Source: DATKDU01 sp035512595 (GTDB lineage: Bacteria; Planctomycetota; Planctomycetia; Pirellulales; Pirellulaceae). From it: DNA of 17,909 nt. Made by a program: the position numbers and the translations under genes. This document shows, piece after piece, positions 1-6,454 of this stretch. How positions within the stretch are numbered: the stretch's first letter is position 1; the number at the start of each line of letters is the position of its first letter. Under the pieces are notes generated by a model. It saw only the letters and a list, made by a program, of their open reading frames with translations. It was not told where the DNA came from and did not search any database. The DNA lies in contig DATKDU010000256.1 of NCBI GenBank assembly GCA_035512595.1, forward strand, positions 1 through 17,909, given 5' to 3'.

Positions 1-136
1 GACATCGGCAGATCCTTTCGCACAGAGAAAAGAGGGTGAAACTCTTTACGAAAGCAGACGACATCGCGTGACCCGCCGCGACCACCTCCCTACACTAAAG
101 GCTGCTGAATCAACCTGCCGCGCAGCGGCTTACTTG
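1..136. other. left-edge stretch without a recognisable gene
   Basis: No gene can be supported here. The forward frame used by the SUKH gene happens to be open from base 2, and a GTG at 68 could extend that gene upstream. However, the extension would translate straight through the palindromic repeat at 137-231 and resembles no domain, so it is treated as chance. If the integron reading of this region is right, these bases are the tail of a preceding cassette whose start lies outside the window. The only local structure seen is a weak 6-bp hairpin (29-34 with 42-47). Confidence 0.4.
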
Positions 137-231
137 AACCAACGGATGAAGCTGACCGGGGCCGCCATCCTGGTTTCGCGCGGCATGAAGGGCTTGCAGG
201 CGGCCCCGGCAGCTTATCCTTATCGTTATCC
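137..231 (+). repeat. attC-like palindromic repeat, copy A
   Basis: This is an imperfect palindrome with attC layout. The left arm has AAC (141-143), GGAT, an unpaired G148, AAGCTG, an unpaired A155, then CCGGGGCCGCC (156-166). The right arm has GGCGGCCCCGG (199-209), CAGCTT, ATCC, a 5-nt unpaired TTATC and GTT (225-227). A 32-nt variable loop separates the arms. Bases 143-227 match 1239-1323 at 83 of 85 positions. Outer boxes would be AACCAAC (137-143) and GTTATCC (225-231). Two unpaired bases on one arm plus an unpaired spacer near the outer boxes is the known attC pattern. It could instead be an unrelated dispersed palindromic element; the complementarity noted for cassette 1 favours attC. 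Confidence 0.6.
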
Positions 232-247
232 GGCCAAGCCTTTGCCC

Positions 248-685
248 ATGGAGGACACCGTCGCCGAATACGTTTCGCGGTTCCGGAGCATCGGCCTTGA
301 CGGCGGCGCGGCTACCGATGGTGAGATCGCCGAGCTTGAGCGGTGGGCCGGCGCCCTTCCGGCGTCCTACAAAGCGTACCTTCTCGTTGCGGGGCGCGAG
401 CCACCGAGCGCATGGGTAGGTTCCGATTGCACACTTCGGCATCTACCCAGTCTTCGGGAAGGCGCCGAGGAATTACTGCGAGAGAACGGGCAACCCCCAC
501 TTCCGGCTCGCGCCTTTGTTTTCTTGATGCATCAGGGTTACCAGTTCTTCTACTTTGAGGCGGACGACGAGAATGATGATCCGCCAGTGTTCTATTACCT
601 CGAAGGCGAGCCGAAAGTCGTCCGGCGCTTCGATCGTTTCTCCGACCTGGTGTCAGTCTGCGCCGCGGACAGCGAGGCCGGATAA
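248..685 (+). CDS. SMI1/KNR4 (SUKH) family protein, integron cassette gene
   Basis: A 145-aa protein with the usual SUKH order. A helical start is followed by a TDGEIAELERW segment, then LPASYKAYLLVAG, which matches the family's 'LP.dYr.fLl..gG' pattern. A beta-rich half follows with QGYQFFYFEADDENDDPPVF and a closing RFSDLVSVC segment. SUKH proteins are often immunity proteins against contact-delivered or polymorphic toxins; no toxin is visible here, so the role is inferred. The ATG at 248 was chosen because it begins the domain, lies 22 bp inside the proposed cassette boundary and avoids reading through repeat A. No clear Shine-Dalgarno precedes it. The TAA stop (683-685) lies inside the outer box of the following attC-like site, a normal arrangement in integron cassettes. 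Confidence 0.8.
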   Translation: MEDTVAEYVSRFRSIGLDGGAATDGEIAELERWAGALPASYKAYLLVAGREPPSAWVGSDCTLRHLPSLREGAEELLRENGQPPLPARAFVFLMHQGYQFFYFEADDENDDPPVFYYLEGEPKVVRRFDRFSDLVSVCAADSEAG

Positions 686-781
686 CCCACCAATGCAGTG
701 GACCGAGCCGGCGGGTACGATTCTTGTGGTTCGAGAGCCGGCGCGGCGCCGGCTCGGCCACTGATCGGCATTACGTTAGCC
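680..781 (+). other. attC-like integron recombination site
   Basis: A 102-bp imperfect palindrome with attC architecture. Outer boxes are GGATAAC (680-686) and GTTAGCC (775-781). Inner pairings are AATGC (692-696) with GCATT (768-772), AGTGG (697-701) with CCACT (758-762), and CCGAGCCGGCG (703-713) with CGCCGGCTCGG (747-757). A702 is unpaired on the left arm, in the same relative place as the unpaired A of repeats A and B. GATCG (763-767) is an unpaired spacer on the right arm. The left box with its flank, GGCCGGATAAC (676-686), is the exact reverse complement of GTTATCCGGCC (225-235) at the start of the same cassette. The site fits the forward-oriented gene it follows. An alternative short hairpin (735-742/748-755) could serve as a terminator but does not explain the outer pairings. 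Confidence 0.65.
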
Positions 782-792
782 GCAAGAGAAAC

Positions 793-1245
793 ATGCACGA
801 CTCGGAGCTTCCTGTTCATTGGCGATTTGCGTCTGGGCAGGCTTTCGCCGGTCTGCAACAGTTGGTCCGTTCATTTGACTTTCCCCGCTCAGCCAACGGG
901 CATACGTACGCCGGCATTGAGCCGGGATACCTCGTACAAGTGATTGATGGTTTCCTCGGTGAACCAGACGGCGTTGTGTTCGGTGGCGACCGGGCAAACC
1001 TGAATGAGCTGCGAAAGTTGCTCGTCGAGCAAATCGGGCCGGCGCATCAGCAAGGACTTGAAGCGGGGCGTCGTCGTTGGCATGAGGGCGAGCGTGTCTA
1101 TGGCTCGCTTGCTACCGAAGAGCTGCATCGGCTGGCAATAGAGTTGGCACCCAGCAATGAAATGCTCCGAGGCTGGTTTGCCGAGGGGTTCTGTTTCGCG
1201 TATTCGTATGAGGAAATGGAGTCTCCGCGAGGGGCCAGCGGATGA
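793..1245 (+). CDS. hypothetical protein, second cassette gene
   Basis: A 150-aa soluble protein that I do not recognise. It has no signal peptide, membrane segment or conserved metal or nucleotide motif. The middle (about residues 35-75) looks like alternating strands and helices (YLVQVIDGFLGEPDGVVFGG, then NELRKLLVEQIG). The rest is mainly charged and helical, ending in an aromatic stretch (WFAEGFCFAYSYEEME). The ATG at 793 lies 17 bp after the proposed cassette junction, and a weak AAGAG precedes it. An in-frame ATG at 724 was rejected because it lies inside the attC-like palindrome. The stop TGA (1243-1245) and the last two residues are supplied by repeat B, so the natural C-terminus may end earlier or the ORF may simply run into its attC, as cassette genes often do. 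Confidence 0.6.
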   Translation: MHDSELPVHWRFASGQAFAGLQQLVRSFDFPRSANGHTYAGIEPGYLVQVIDGFLGEPDGVVFGGDRANLNELRKLLVEQIGPAHQQGLEAGRRRWHEGERVYGSLATEELHRLAIELAPSNEMLRGWFAEGFCFAYSYEEMESPRGASG

Positions 1246-1327
1246 AGCTGACCGGGGCCGCCATCCTGGTTTCGCGCGGCATGAAAGTCTTGCAGGCGGC
1301 CCCGGCAGCTTATCCTTATCGTTCGGC
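1233..1327 (+). repeat. attC-like palindromic repeat, copy B
   Basis: The second copy of the 85-bp palindrome (1239-1323) differs from copy A at only two bases. The arms are GGAT, G, AAGCTG, A, CCGGGGCCGCC (1252-1262) against GGCGGCCCCGG (1295-1305), CAGCTT, ATCC, TTATC and GTT (1321-1323). The right outer box is GTTCGGC (1321-1327). The left box, GGCCAGC (1233-1239), matches the expected reverse complement of the start of cassette 2 (GGCTAAC) at 5 of 7 bases, both differences being transitions. The usual AAC is therefore AGC here, which may mean this site is decayed or inactive. It overlaps the stop codon of the preceding ORF. Confidence 0.55.
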
Positions 1328-1374
1328 TGCCTCGAAGCATCCTGAATCAACAATGTCACACGTGCAGCTTCACC

Positions 1375-1389
1375 GCCGGGGCCGCCTGC
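1375..1389 (-). repeat. 15-bp inverted fragment of the palindromic repeat
   Basis: GCCGGGGCCGCCTGC is the exact reverse complement of the right arm of repeats A (196-210) and B (1292-1306). No similarity continues on either side. The rest of the interval between repeat B and the DUF1501 stop codon (1328-1411) shows no gene. The fragment could be a remnant of an inverted attC-like site, or it could pair with repeat B as a long stem at the 3' end of the leftward operon. Chance in GC-rich DNA is also possible. Confidence 0.4.
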
Positions 1390-1411
1390 TATTCGATGTA
1401 GCGATTGCCGG

Positions 1412-2683
1412 CTACAGCAGCTCGGACACCACCTGCGGCATCTTGCTCGTGTCCACGATCGGAATCGGCCGCTCGACGCCCGGGGCACGGTTCTGCCGCG
1501 TATAATCGATTCCCAGAATCGTGCAGACGGTCGCCAGGAAATCGACCACGCTGATCGGCCGCTCGAGGACCTCGGCCGCATCGCGATCGGTTTTGCCGAT
1601 CACCTGCCCCCCGCGAATGCCGCCGCCGGCCAGGACGGTGCTCCAGGCGCGGGACCAGTGGTTGCGTCCGCCGCCGCTGGTCGTCTGCGGGCTGCGGCCA
1701 AACTCCCCCATCCAGATGACGAGGGTCGAATCGAGGCGGCCGCGCTCGTTGAGATCGTCGATCAGTGCCGCCATGCCGGCGTCCGCTTCAAGCGACAGGG
1801 CTCGCGTGCGGGGGAAGTTGTCACGGTGCGTGTCCCAGCCGACGCCGCCTCCCGACATTACTTCCACGAAGCGGACCCCCGACTCGACGAGCCGGCGGGC
1901 CATCAGACATCCCTGGCCGAAACTGCCGCTGCCGTAACGCTCGCGTACCGCATCCGGCTCTAGCGACAAATCGAACGCCCGCTTCTGCTCGGCATTCATC
2001 AGCTTCACCGACCGCTCGAGGGCCGACCGGTGCGCTTGGGCTGCCTGGTCACGGTAGGCGTCCTGGAATGCGTCGTCGAAGCGGCGAAGCAGCGCCAGTT
2101 GCCGCTGGAATTCGGCGCGGCTGGCCAGAGGCTCGAGGAAATCGGTCCCGCGGTCGGGGCTGGTGACGTCCAGCGGCTGATGCTCCGGGCCCAAAAAACC
2201 GGAGCGCGTGCCATGACGCGGCCCTTCGCCAATGCAGACGAAGTTCGGCAGCGGGAAATCGCGCCGCCCCAGCTCGCGCGAGGCAAGTGCCCCCAGGCTG
2301 GGAAAGGCAATGCCACCGGCCCGCTTTTGATAGCCGGTGTGAACGTGATAGGTCGCCAGTTGATGATCCGACTCGACGGTGCTCATGCCGCGAAGGAGTG
2401 CCGCGTGCTCCATCTGCCGGGCGAACTTTGGAAAATGCTCGCTGATCTGGATGCCTGGCACCGACGTGTCGATCGGCTTGAACTCGCCGCGAACGCGATC
2501 GGGAGCGTCGGGCTTGAGATCGAACGTGTCGAGGTGGCTCGGGCCGCCGGCCATCCAGAGCAGGATGCACGATTTGACCTGCTTCTCCTCAGTGGCGTGT
2601 GCCGCCAGCCGCGGGAGCCAACCGCTCAGCGTCGCCCCGGCAGTGAGCGACAAGAGCCCGCGTCGCGTGAATGGGATGTGCAT
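1412..2683 (-). CDS. DUF1501 family protein, Tat-exported
   Basis: A 423-aa protein, a normal length for DUF1501, a family in the alkaline phosphatase/sulfatase-like fold group and very abundant in planctomycetes. An N-terminal twin-arginine signal (TRRGLLSLTAGATLSGW, residues 6-22) predicts folded export. Family motifs are GGPSHLDTFD (46-55), a central WDTH (283-286), GEFGRSP (326-332) and GRNHW (339-343). The Asp and His residues are likely metal ligands by analogy with the fold. The substrate is unknown; family members are sometimes loosely called sulfatases. It is the last gene of the leftward run, 21 bp after the DUF1549/DUF1553 gene, and this pairing is the standard planctomycete arrangement. 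A good GAAGGAG lies 6 nt before the ATG, which supports this start. Confidence 0.92.
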   Translation of the reverse strand: MHIPFTRRGLLSLTAGATLSGWLPRLAAHATEEKQVKSCILLWMAGGPSHLDTFDLKPDAPDRVRGEFKPIDTSVPGIQISEHFPKFARQMEHAALLRGMSTVESDHQLATYHVHTGYQKRAGGIAFPSLGALASRELGRRDFPLPNFVCIGEGPRHGTRSGFLGPEHQPLDVTSPDRGTDFLEPLASRAEFQRQLALLRRFDDAFQDAYRDQAAQAHRSALERSVKLMNAEQKRAFDLSLEPDAVRERYGSGSFGQGCLMARRLVESGVRFVEVMSGGGVGWDTHRDNFPRTRALSLEADAGMAALIDDLNERGRLDSTLVIWMGEFGRSPQTTSGGGRNHWSRAWSTVLAGGGIRGGQVIGKTDRDAAEVLERPISVVDFLATVCTILGIDYTRQNRAPGVERPIPIVDTSKMPQVVSELL

Positions 2684-2704
2684 GGGAAGCTCCTTCGGCG
2701 GCTT

Positions 2705-4252
2705 CTAGTGGTTCAAGGAAAACTCGCTCGTCATGAGCAGCGCCCAGGCCAGGTCGCGGTAGACCGCCTGCGGCGAATTTCCATTGGCCAGCTCGTCTGC
2801 CGCGGCCTCAATTTCCGCGGCAGTCGGCCGGCGGGAGAGGATCGTCAAGAACAGCTCCTCGACCGCGTCATCGGCCGATTGCCCCGAGGACTGCACACGG
2901 CTGGCCAGCGCGGTAATGCTGCGGCCGGCAAACTGCGGCGAGTTCATCAGCCGCAACAGGTGCGGAATGCCGCGGTCGAAGCGCGTCGGTTCCCCCTCGC
3001 CGTCGCCCGCAAAGGACTGGCAGAACTCATACCGGGCTCCAAGCCGGACGTTGACCGAAGGGGTTTTGGCTGGCGGGCCAAGGATCGCCACGAGCGAGTT
3101 GTAGAGCTGTTCGGCGGAGAGGACCTTGATCGACATGCGGGCGAAGAGGCGCGCTTCATCGTCCGCTTGATCGCCGGGACGGCTCGTCTGCTGATAGGTG
3201 CGGCTGCTCGTGATCGCCCGGCAGAGGAGTTTCAGGTCGAAGCCAGAGTCGGCAAACTGCTGGCTCAGCAGCTCCAAAAGCTCCGGATGCGACGGCTCGT
3301 TCGCGGAGTGCATGTCGTCCACGGGGGTCACGATGCCGCGGCCGAAGAAGTGCCACCACATCCGGTTGACAGCCGCCCGGGCGAAGTACGGGTTGTCGCG
3401 CGAGGTAATCCACTGGGCCAGTGCGGCCCGATGGGTCTGACCGCGGAGCGGCTCGTGCTCCTGGCCCCCCAAAAAGGTCGGCGGCCGAGAGAGAAAGCCG
3501 TCGATCTCGTCGCCGCCATTAAGCCGGGCAAGCGTCATCTGCGAATCGTCCTTGACGCCAAGCTCGTAGACCTTTTTGGGGCGGCCAGGCATCTGAATCT
3601 GGGCGAAGAAGGCCGCCATCCCCCAGTAGTCCTCCTGTTTCCAGGCGACGAACGGATGATCGTGGCACTGGGCACAGTTGAGCTGCACGCCCAGGAAGTA
3701 GCGGGAAGTCAGATCGGTCAGATCGGTGACCCCCAGCGGGAATCGCCCCTCGATCAGGTAGGTAACCTGCGGATTGTCGTCGATCCGCCCGCTGGCGGTC
3801 AGCAGGTCGGTGACGATCCGGTCCCAGCCGTCATTGGCATTGAACCGATCGGCCAGCCAGGCCGAGAAGCGATCGGTCTGCATCCGCTGCTCGTTGGCTT
3901 GCGGCGAGATGAGCCGCTTCCGCCACACATCGCCAAAATGCTCGCCGAACCGCTCGCTCGCCAGCAGCTCGTCGATCAGCCGGTCCCGCTTGCGCTGGCT
4001 GTCGTCGTCAAGAAAGCGGGCCGCCTGCTCCGCGGAAGGGACCACGCCGTGCAAGTCGAGATAAATCCTACGCACGAATTCGGCGTCATCGGCCGCTGGG
4101 ACTCGCTTCACCCCCTCGGCAGTCAGCCCCGCGTCGATCCGGCGGTCGATGAGGTCGGCCAGAGCGTCGGCATCGTCTCCCTGGGCGACTTCAGCACTCG
4201 CCCACGTGAGCAGCGCGGCGACGCAACAAGAGATGAGCAACCATCGCCTCAT
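2705..4252 (-). CDS. DUF1549/DUF1553 (PSCyt2/PSD1) protein, compact form
   Basis: A 515-aa secreted protein. The Sec-type signal is residues 1-20 (RRWLLISCCVAALLTWASA). The DUF1549 domain spans about 30-225 and includes FVRRIYLDLHGVVPS. It also contains LNCAQCHDHPF, where C193, C196 and H197 form a CxxCH typical of c-type heme attachment. DUF1553 spans about 265-505 and includes NPYFARAAVNRMWWHFFGRG and LLCRAITSSRTYQQ. The sequence ends in FSLNH, the usual family ending. The role is unknown; the heme motif suggests extracytoplasmic redox or surface binding. There is no PSCyt1 domain, unlike the larger paralogue at 10362-12839. GGAGGA lies 6 nt before the ATG. The gene sits between the beta-propeller gene and DUF1501 with 21-bp gaps on both sides. 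Confidence 0.92.
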   Translation of the reverse strand: MRRWLLISCCVAALLTWASAEVAQGDDADALADLIDRRIDAGLTAEGVKRVPAADDAEFVRRIYLDLHGVVPSAEQAARFLDDDSQRKRDRLIDELLASERFGEHFGDVWRKRLISPQANEQRMQTDRFSAWLADRFNANDGWDRIVTDLLTASGRIDDNPQVTYLIEGRFPLGVTDLTDLTSRYFLGVQLNCAQCHDHPFVAWKQEDYWGMAAFFAQIQMPGRPKKVYELGVKDDSQMTLARLNGGDEIDGFLSRPPTFLGGQEHEPLRGQTHRAALAQWITSRDNPYFARAAVNRMWWHFFGRGIVTPVDDMHSANEPSHPELLELLSQQFADSGFDLKLLCRAITSSRTYQQTSRPGDQADDEARLFARMSIKVLSAEQLYNSLVAILGPPAKTPSVNVRLGARYEFCQSFAGDGEGEPTRFDRGIPHLLRLMNSPQFAGRSITALASRVQSSGQSADDAVEELFLTILSRRPTAAEIEAAADELANGNSPQAVYRDLAWALLMTSEFSLNH

Positions 4253-4273
4253 GAGTCGTCCTCCGATACGTGT

Positions 4274-5665
4274 TTATCGCTCAACAGCGGGAATATGTAT
4301 CGCCGCAAATGCCGTCAGGCCGAAGCCGTTGGGCTTCATCGCCGCCGGCCGGATCGAATCGGCCGCGTGGCCGTTGAAGTTGACGTATAGCGTCCCCCCG
4401 TCGGCACTCAGCTTCGCACCGTAGGTGCCGCCTGGGACGTAGGCGAATTCATTTTCGAGTGCCGGCGCGAGAAAGGCCAGCACTTTGCGTCGGCCGCTGG
4501 CAATGTCGTACTGAATGACGGGCGTTCCGGATTGCCACGCACGGCCGTGCGCGCCTGGCAGATAGTACAGGAATCGCTCGTCGGGCGACAGGATGGTGAC
4601 GGTTGTGTACTCGCCGGCCAGCCAAGTCGGCCCCAGCGGCGACAGCGTGCCCGTGCCGATCGTGAATGCGAACAACTCGTTGTTTTGGTGCGAGGTACCG
4701 TAGATGATGCCGCGGCTCGATTCGTGGGTAGCCGAGCGCATGCCCGGGGAATCGCCGAAGTGGACCGACTTCGTCGTCAGCGCCTGCGAGTTTGGGTCGT
4801 ATTTGCCGAGCCCCCGTTCGTGGTTGAAGTAAATCGAACCATCGCGGGCCAAGGCGATGGCCCGATTGAAGGCGATCGTGCCGTCGGGCGATTGAAAGAC
4901 CGGTTTGCTCGTCGCCAGGTCAAATCCCCACAGGGCATTCCCCTCCCCTGCTTCGAGATTGCACCACCAGATGTTTCGCTCGCGGTCGATCAGCGACGTC
5001 GCCGTGCAGCGCCGCGGCGGCAGGCTCGTCACCACGCTCGTTTTTCCCGTTGTGGGGTCGAATGCATAGAGCTGGCCGCCGGGAAGCGAGTCATTCCAAT
5101 GATGCGTCGGCAGTTTGGCCCGATTGCCGTCGTTCAGCGTGCAGCTAAACAGGATCCGCCCATCGGCCGCCTCGTCGATCTTGGCATGCACCTTCGACCA
5201 GGCCGGCTGCCCGTCCTTCGGCGGCACGACCCGGTTCATATCGACCACCTGCACCAATTCCTTCTTGTCCGGCAGCCAGCGGTAAACAAAGCACCGCGCG
5301 TCGCCGCCGACGTCGTCGCCGTGGTCGCCGATGCCCACGTACACCGACCCATCGCTGGCAACGCAGATGTCCCCCCAGCTTGACCACAGCCGGCGCTTAA
5401 CCGCATCCGCCCCCAGATCGCGATGGAATGCCAGCTCCACGGTAGGCGGCGTCTTGGCGACGTCGAACGCGACAGCGGAACCGTCTTTCACTGCCGCCGC
5501 CACTTTCTCGGGCACTGCCAAAAAGTCTTCCGAGCGGAGGGTGACCGTGCCGTCTTTCTCGCCTTGAAGCGGAGGGGGCCAGGCAGTCGGCTCTTGGGTT
5601 ATCGCCTTGCCAGCGGCATTCAGCAGCAGCAGCGTCACCGATGCCGAGAAGACCGTTCGGCGCAT
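4274..5665 (-). CDS. secreted beta-propeller (SMP-30/WD40-like) protein
   Basis: A 463-aa protein with a Sec-type signal (RRTVFSASVTLLLLNAAGKA, about residues 2-21) and a body of repeated four-stranded blades. Recurrent strand pairs include GDICVASDGSVYVGIG (98-113), GGQLYAFDPTTGKTSVV (196-212), IALARDGSIYFN (270-281), GIIYGTSHQNNELFAF (319-334) and LSPDERFLYYLPG (359-371). These resemble six- or seven-bladed propellers of the SMP-30, YVTN or WD40-like type. No catalytic residues can be named, so it may be a binding scaffold or a lactonase-like enzyme. The start at 5665 was preferred over an in-frame ATG 63 bp upstream because it begins the signal peptide and avoids overlap with the preceding gene. 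The Shine-Dalgarno is weak. Confidence 0.75.
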   Translation of the reverse strand: MRRTVFSASVTLLLLNAAGKAITQEPTAWPPPLQGEKDGTVTLRSEDFLAVPEKVAAAVKDGSAVAFDVAKTPPTVELAFHRDLGADAVKRRLWSSWGDICVASDGSVYVGIGDHGDDVGGDARCFVYRWLPDKKELVQVVDMNRVVPPKDGQPAWSKVHAKIDEAADGRILFSCTLNDGNRAKLPTHHWNDSLPGGQLYAFDPTTGKTSVVTSLPPRRCTATSLIDRERNIWWCNLEAGEGNALWGFDLATSKPVFQSPDGTIAFNRAIALARDGSIYFNHERGLGKYDPNSQALTTKSVHFGDSPGMRSATHESSRGIIYGTSHQNNELFAFTIGTGTLSPLGPTWLAGEYTTVTILSPDERFLYYLPGAHGRAWQSGTPVIQYDIASGRRKVLAFLAPALENEFAYVPGGTYGAKLSADGGTLYVNFNGHAADSIRPAAMKPNGFGLTAFAAIHIPAVER

Positions 5666-5705
5666 CGGCGCTATCCAAAGGTACAAGTCGCGACTCCTAT
5701 GCATT

Positions 5706-6407
5706 TCAACGTGCCTTTGCCTTCTCAACGGTGGCCAGGATCAACAAATTCCGGGGGCTGATCGACGATCCATCGCGGTCAAATTTGGAATGCGCCAGGT
5801 CATTGCAAATCACCACAGTCTCTCGATCAGCCAATTCTACTTCGGCGTCGACAGACCGGCTGCGGAATCCCGGAACTCGACCCCCATTGATCGTGGCGGC
5901 ATGTGCCTCATCGACTTCGCTGATCTTGGCGGTCATTTTCACCCGAATCCGACCGTTTCGTTGAATGGTCGGGGTAAAGTCCACGCTCGTGCCAAACTCG
6001 CGGTACTCAATCGTGTTTCCTCCGCCGGCGATCGGCACGATCACCGGCACTTCGCCACCGACATTGAAGCGGCTGTGCCGCCCGCTGACGGTCATCAGCG
6101 TCGGCTCGGCCAGGACTTTCGCTTGCTTGGGCACCAGTTTCTCCAGTCGCTCGGAAAACCCAGCGCCGAGGTCTTGCAGCCGAATTCCGCCTGGCGGAAT
6201 TCGCCCGGCGGTCAGTCCCAGCGCAGCCAACTGATCGTGCGGCACATCGATCACTCTCACGTGCAGCAATACTTGCGGGTTGGCAGGCTCGCCAAGCTCC
6301 CACAGCTTGAGCGGCGCAAACCCCAGCGCGATTCCCAGGGTCAGCACGAACAAGTGGCCGAGCGTGAATCGAAACCAGGTACGCCTTGGCGATAGTACGT
6401 TGTCCAC
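5706..6407 (-). CDS. membrane-anchored miniature secretin-like module
   Basis: A 233-aa protein with one membrane segment near the N-terminus (about residues 15-35, FTLGHLFVLTLGIALGFAPL). The rest resembles the core of CpaC/GspD-type secretins. Matching elements are VLLHVRVIDVPHDQLAALGL (47-66), then PKQAKVLAEPTLMTVSGRHS, FNVGGEVPVIVP, IEYREFGTSVDFTPTI, GRIRVKMTAKISEVD and, finally, VELADRETVVI. A full secretin is usually more than twice this length. The N0/N1 domains are missing, as is the late IPxLGxIPxLG segment, and an uncleaved anchor replaces the signal peptide. An outer-membrane pore is therefore unlikely; an adaptor or oligomerisation module is more plausible. The start codon is GTG, preceded by AGGGAGG at 5 nt. 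The gap to the preceding gene is 47 bp. Confidence 0.72.
   Translation of the reverse strand: MDNVLSPRRTWFRFTLGHLFVLTLGIALGFAPLKLWELGEPANPQVLLHVRVIDVPHDQLAALGLTAGRIPPGGIRLQDLGAGFSERLEKLVPKQAKVLAEPTLMTVSGRHSRFNVGGEVPVIVPIAGGGNTIEYREFGTSVDFTPTIQRNGRIRVKMTAKISEVDEAHAATINGGRVPGFRSRSVDAEVELADRETVVICNDLAHSKFDRDGSSISPRNLLILATVEKAKAR
6181..6203. repeat. perfect 23-bp inverted repeat inside a gene
   Basis: Arms CGAATTCCGCC (6181-6191) and GGCGGAATTCG (6193-6203) pair perfectly around a single central T. The repeat lies in the secretin-like gene and encodes the peptide RIPPGGIR. An 11-bp perfect arm is longer than expected from local composition, but no function is evident. It may be a DNA-binding site or a chance result of the R-I-P-P-G-G-I-R codons. 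Confidence 0.45.
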
Positions 6408-6454
6408 GAAAACCTCCCTGCATCATTTGTGCCGCGCGTTCCAGTTACGGCCTA

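Noticed and set aside
68..247. N-terminal extension of the SUKH protein from a GTG at 68
   Set aside because: It would read through the palindromic repeat, and the family domain begins at the ATG at 248 just after the proposed cassette junction.
735..755. GC-rich hairpin as a simple terminator after the SUKH gene
   Set aside because: No T-tract follows, and the outer pairings and boxes over 680-781 are better explained by an attC-like site.
1239..1325. Short peptide MKLTGAAILVSRGMK as a real gene in both repeats
   Set aside because: It is the translation of one strand of a palindrome; there is no Shine-Dalgarno and the frame continues differently after each copy.
105..1351. CTGAATCAAC shared at 105-114 and 1342-1351, as a target-site duplication around the cassettes
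   Set aside because: Only 10 bp, not adjacent to the repeat ends and lying at different distances from them (about 29 and 19 bp); likely chance.
2030..4390. Long rightward open frame of 786 codons opposite the DUF1501 and DUF1549 genes
   Set aside because: It has no recognisable domain, crosses two well-supported genes and is explained by high G+C in the third codon positions of the real genes.
5666..5728. Upstream ATG at 5728 for the beta-propeller gene
   Set aside because: It overlaps the end of the secretin-like gene and adds a charged stretch before an otherwise normal signal peptide.
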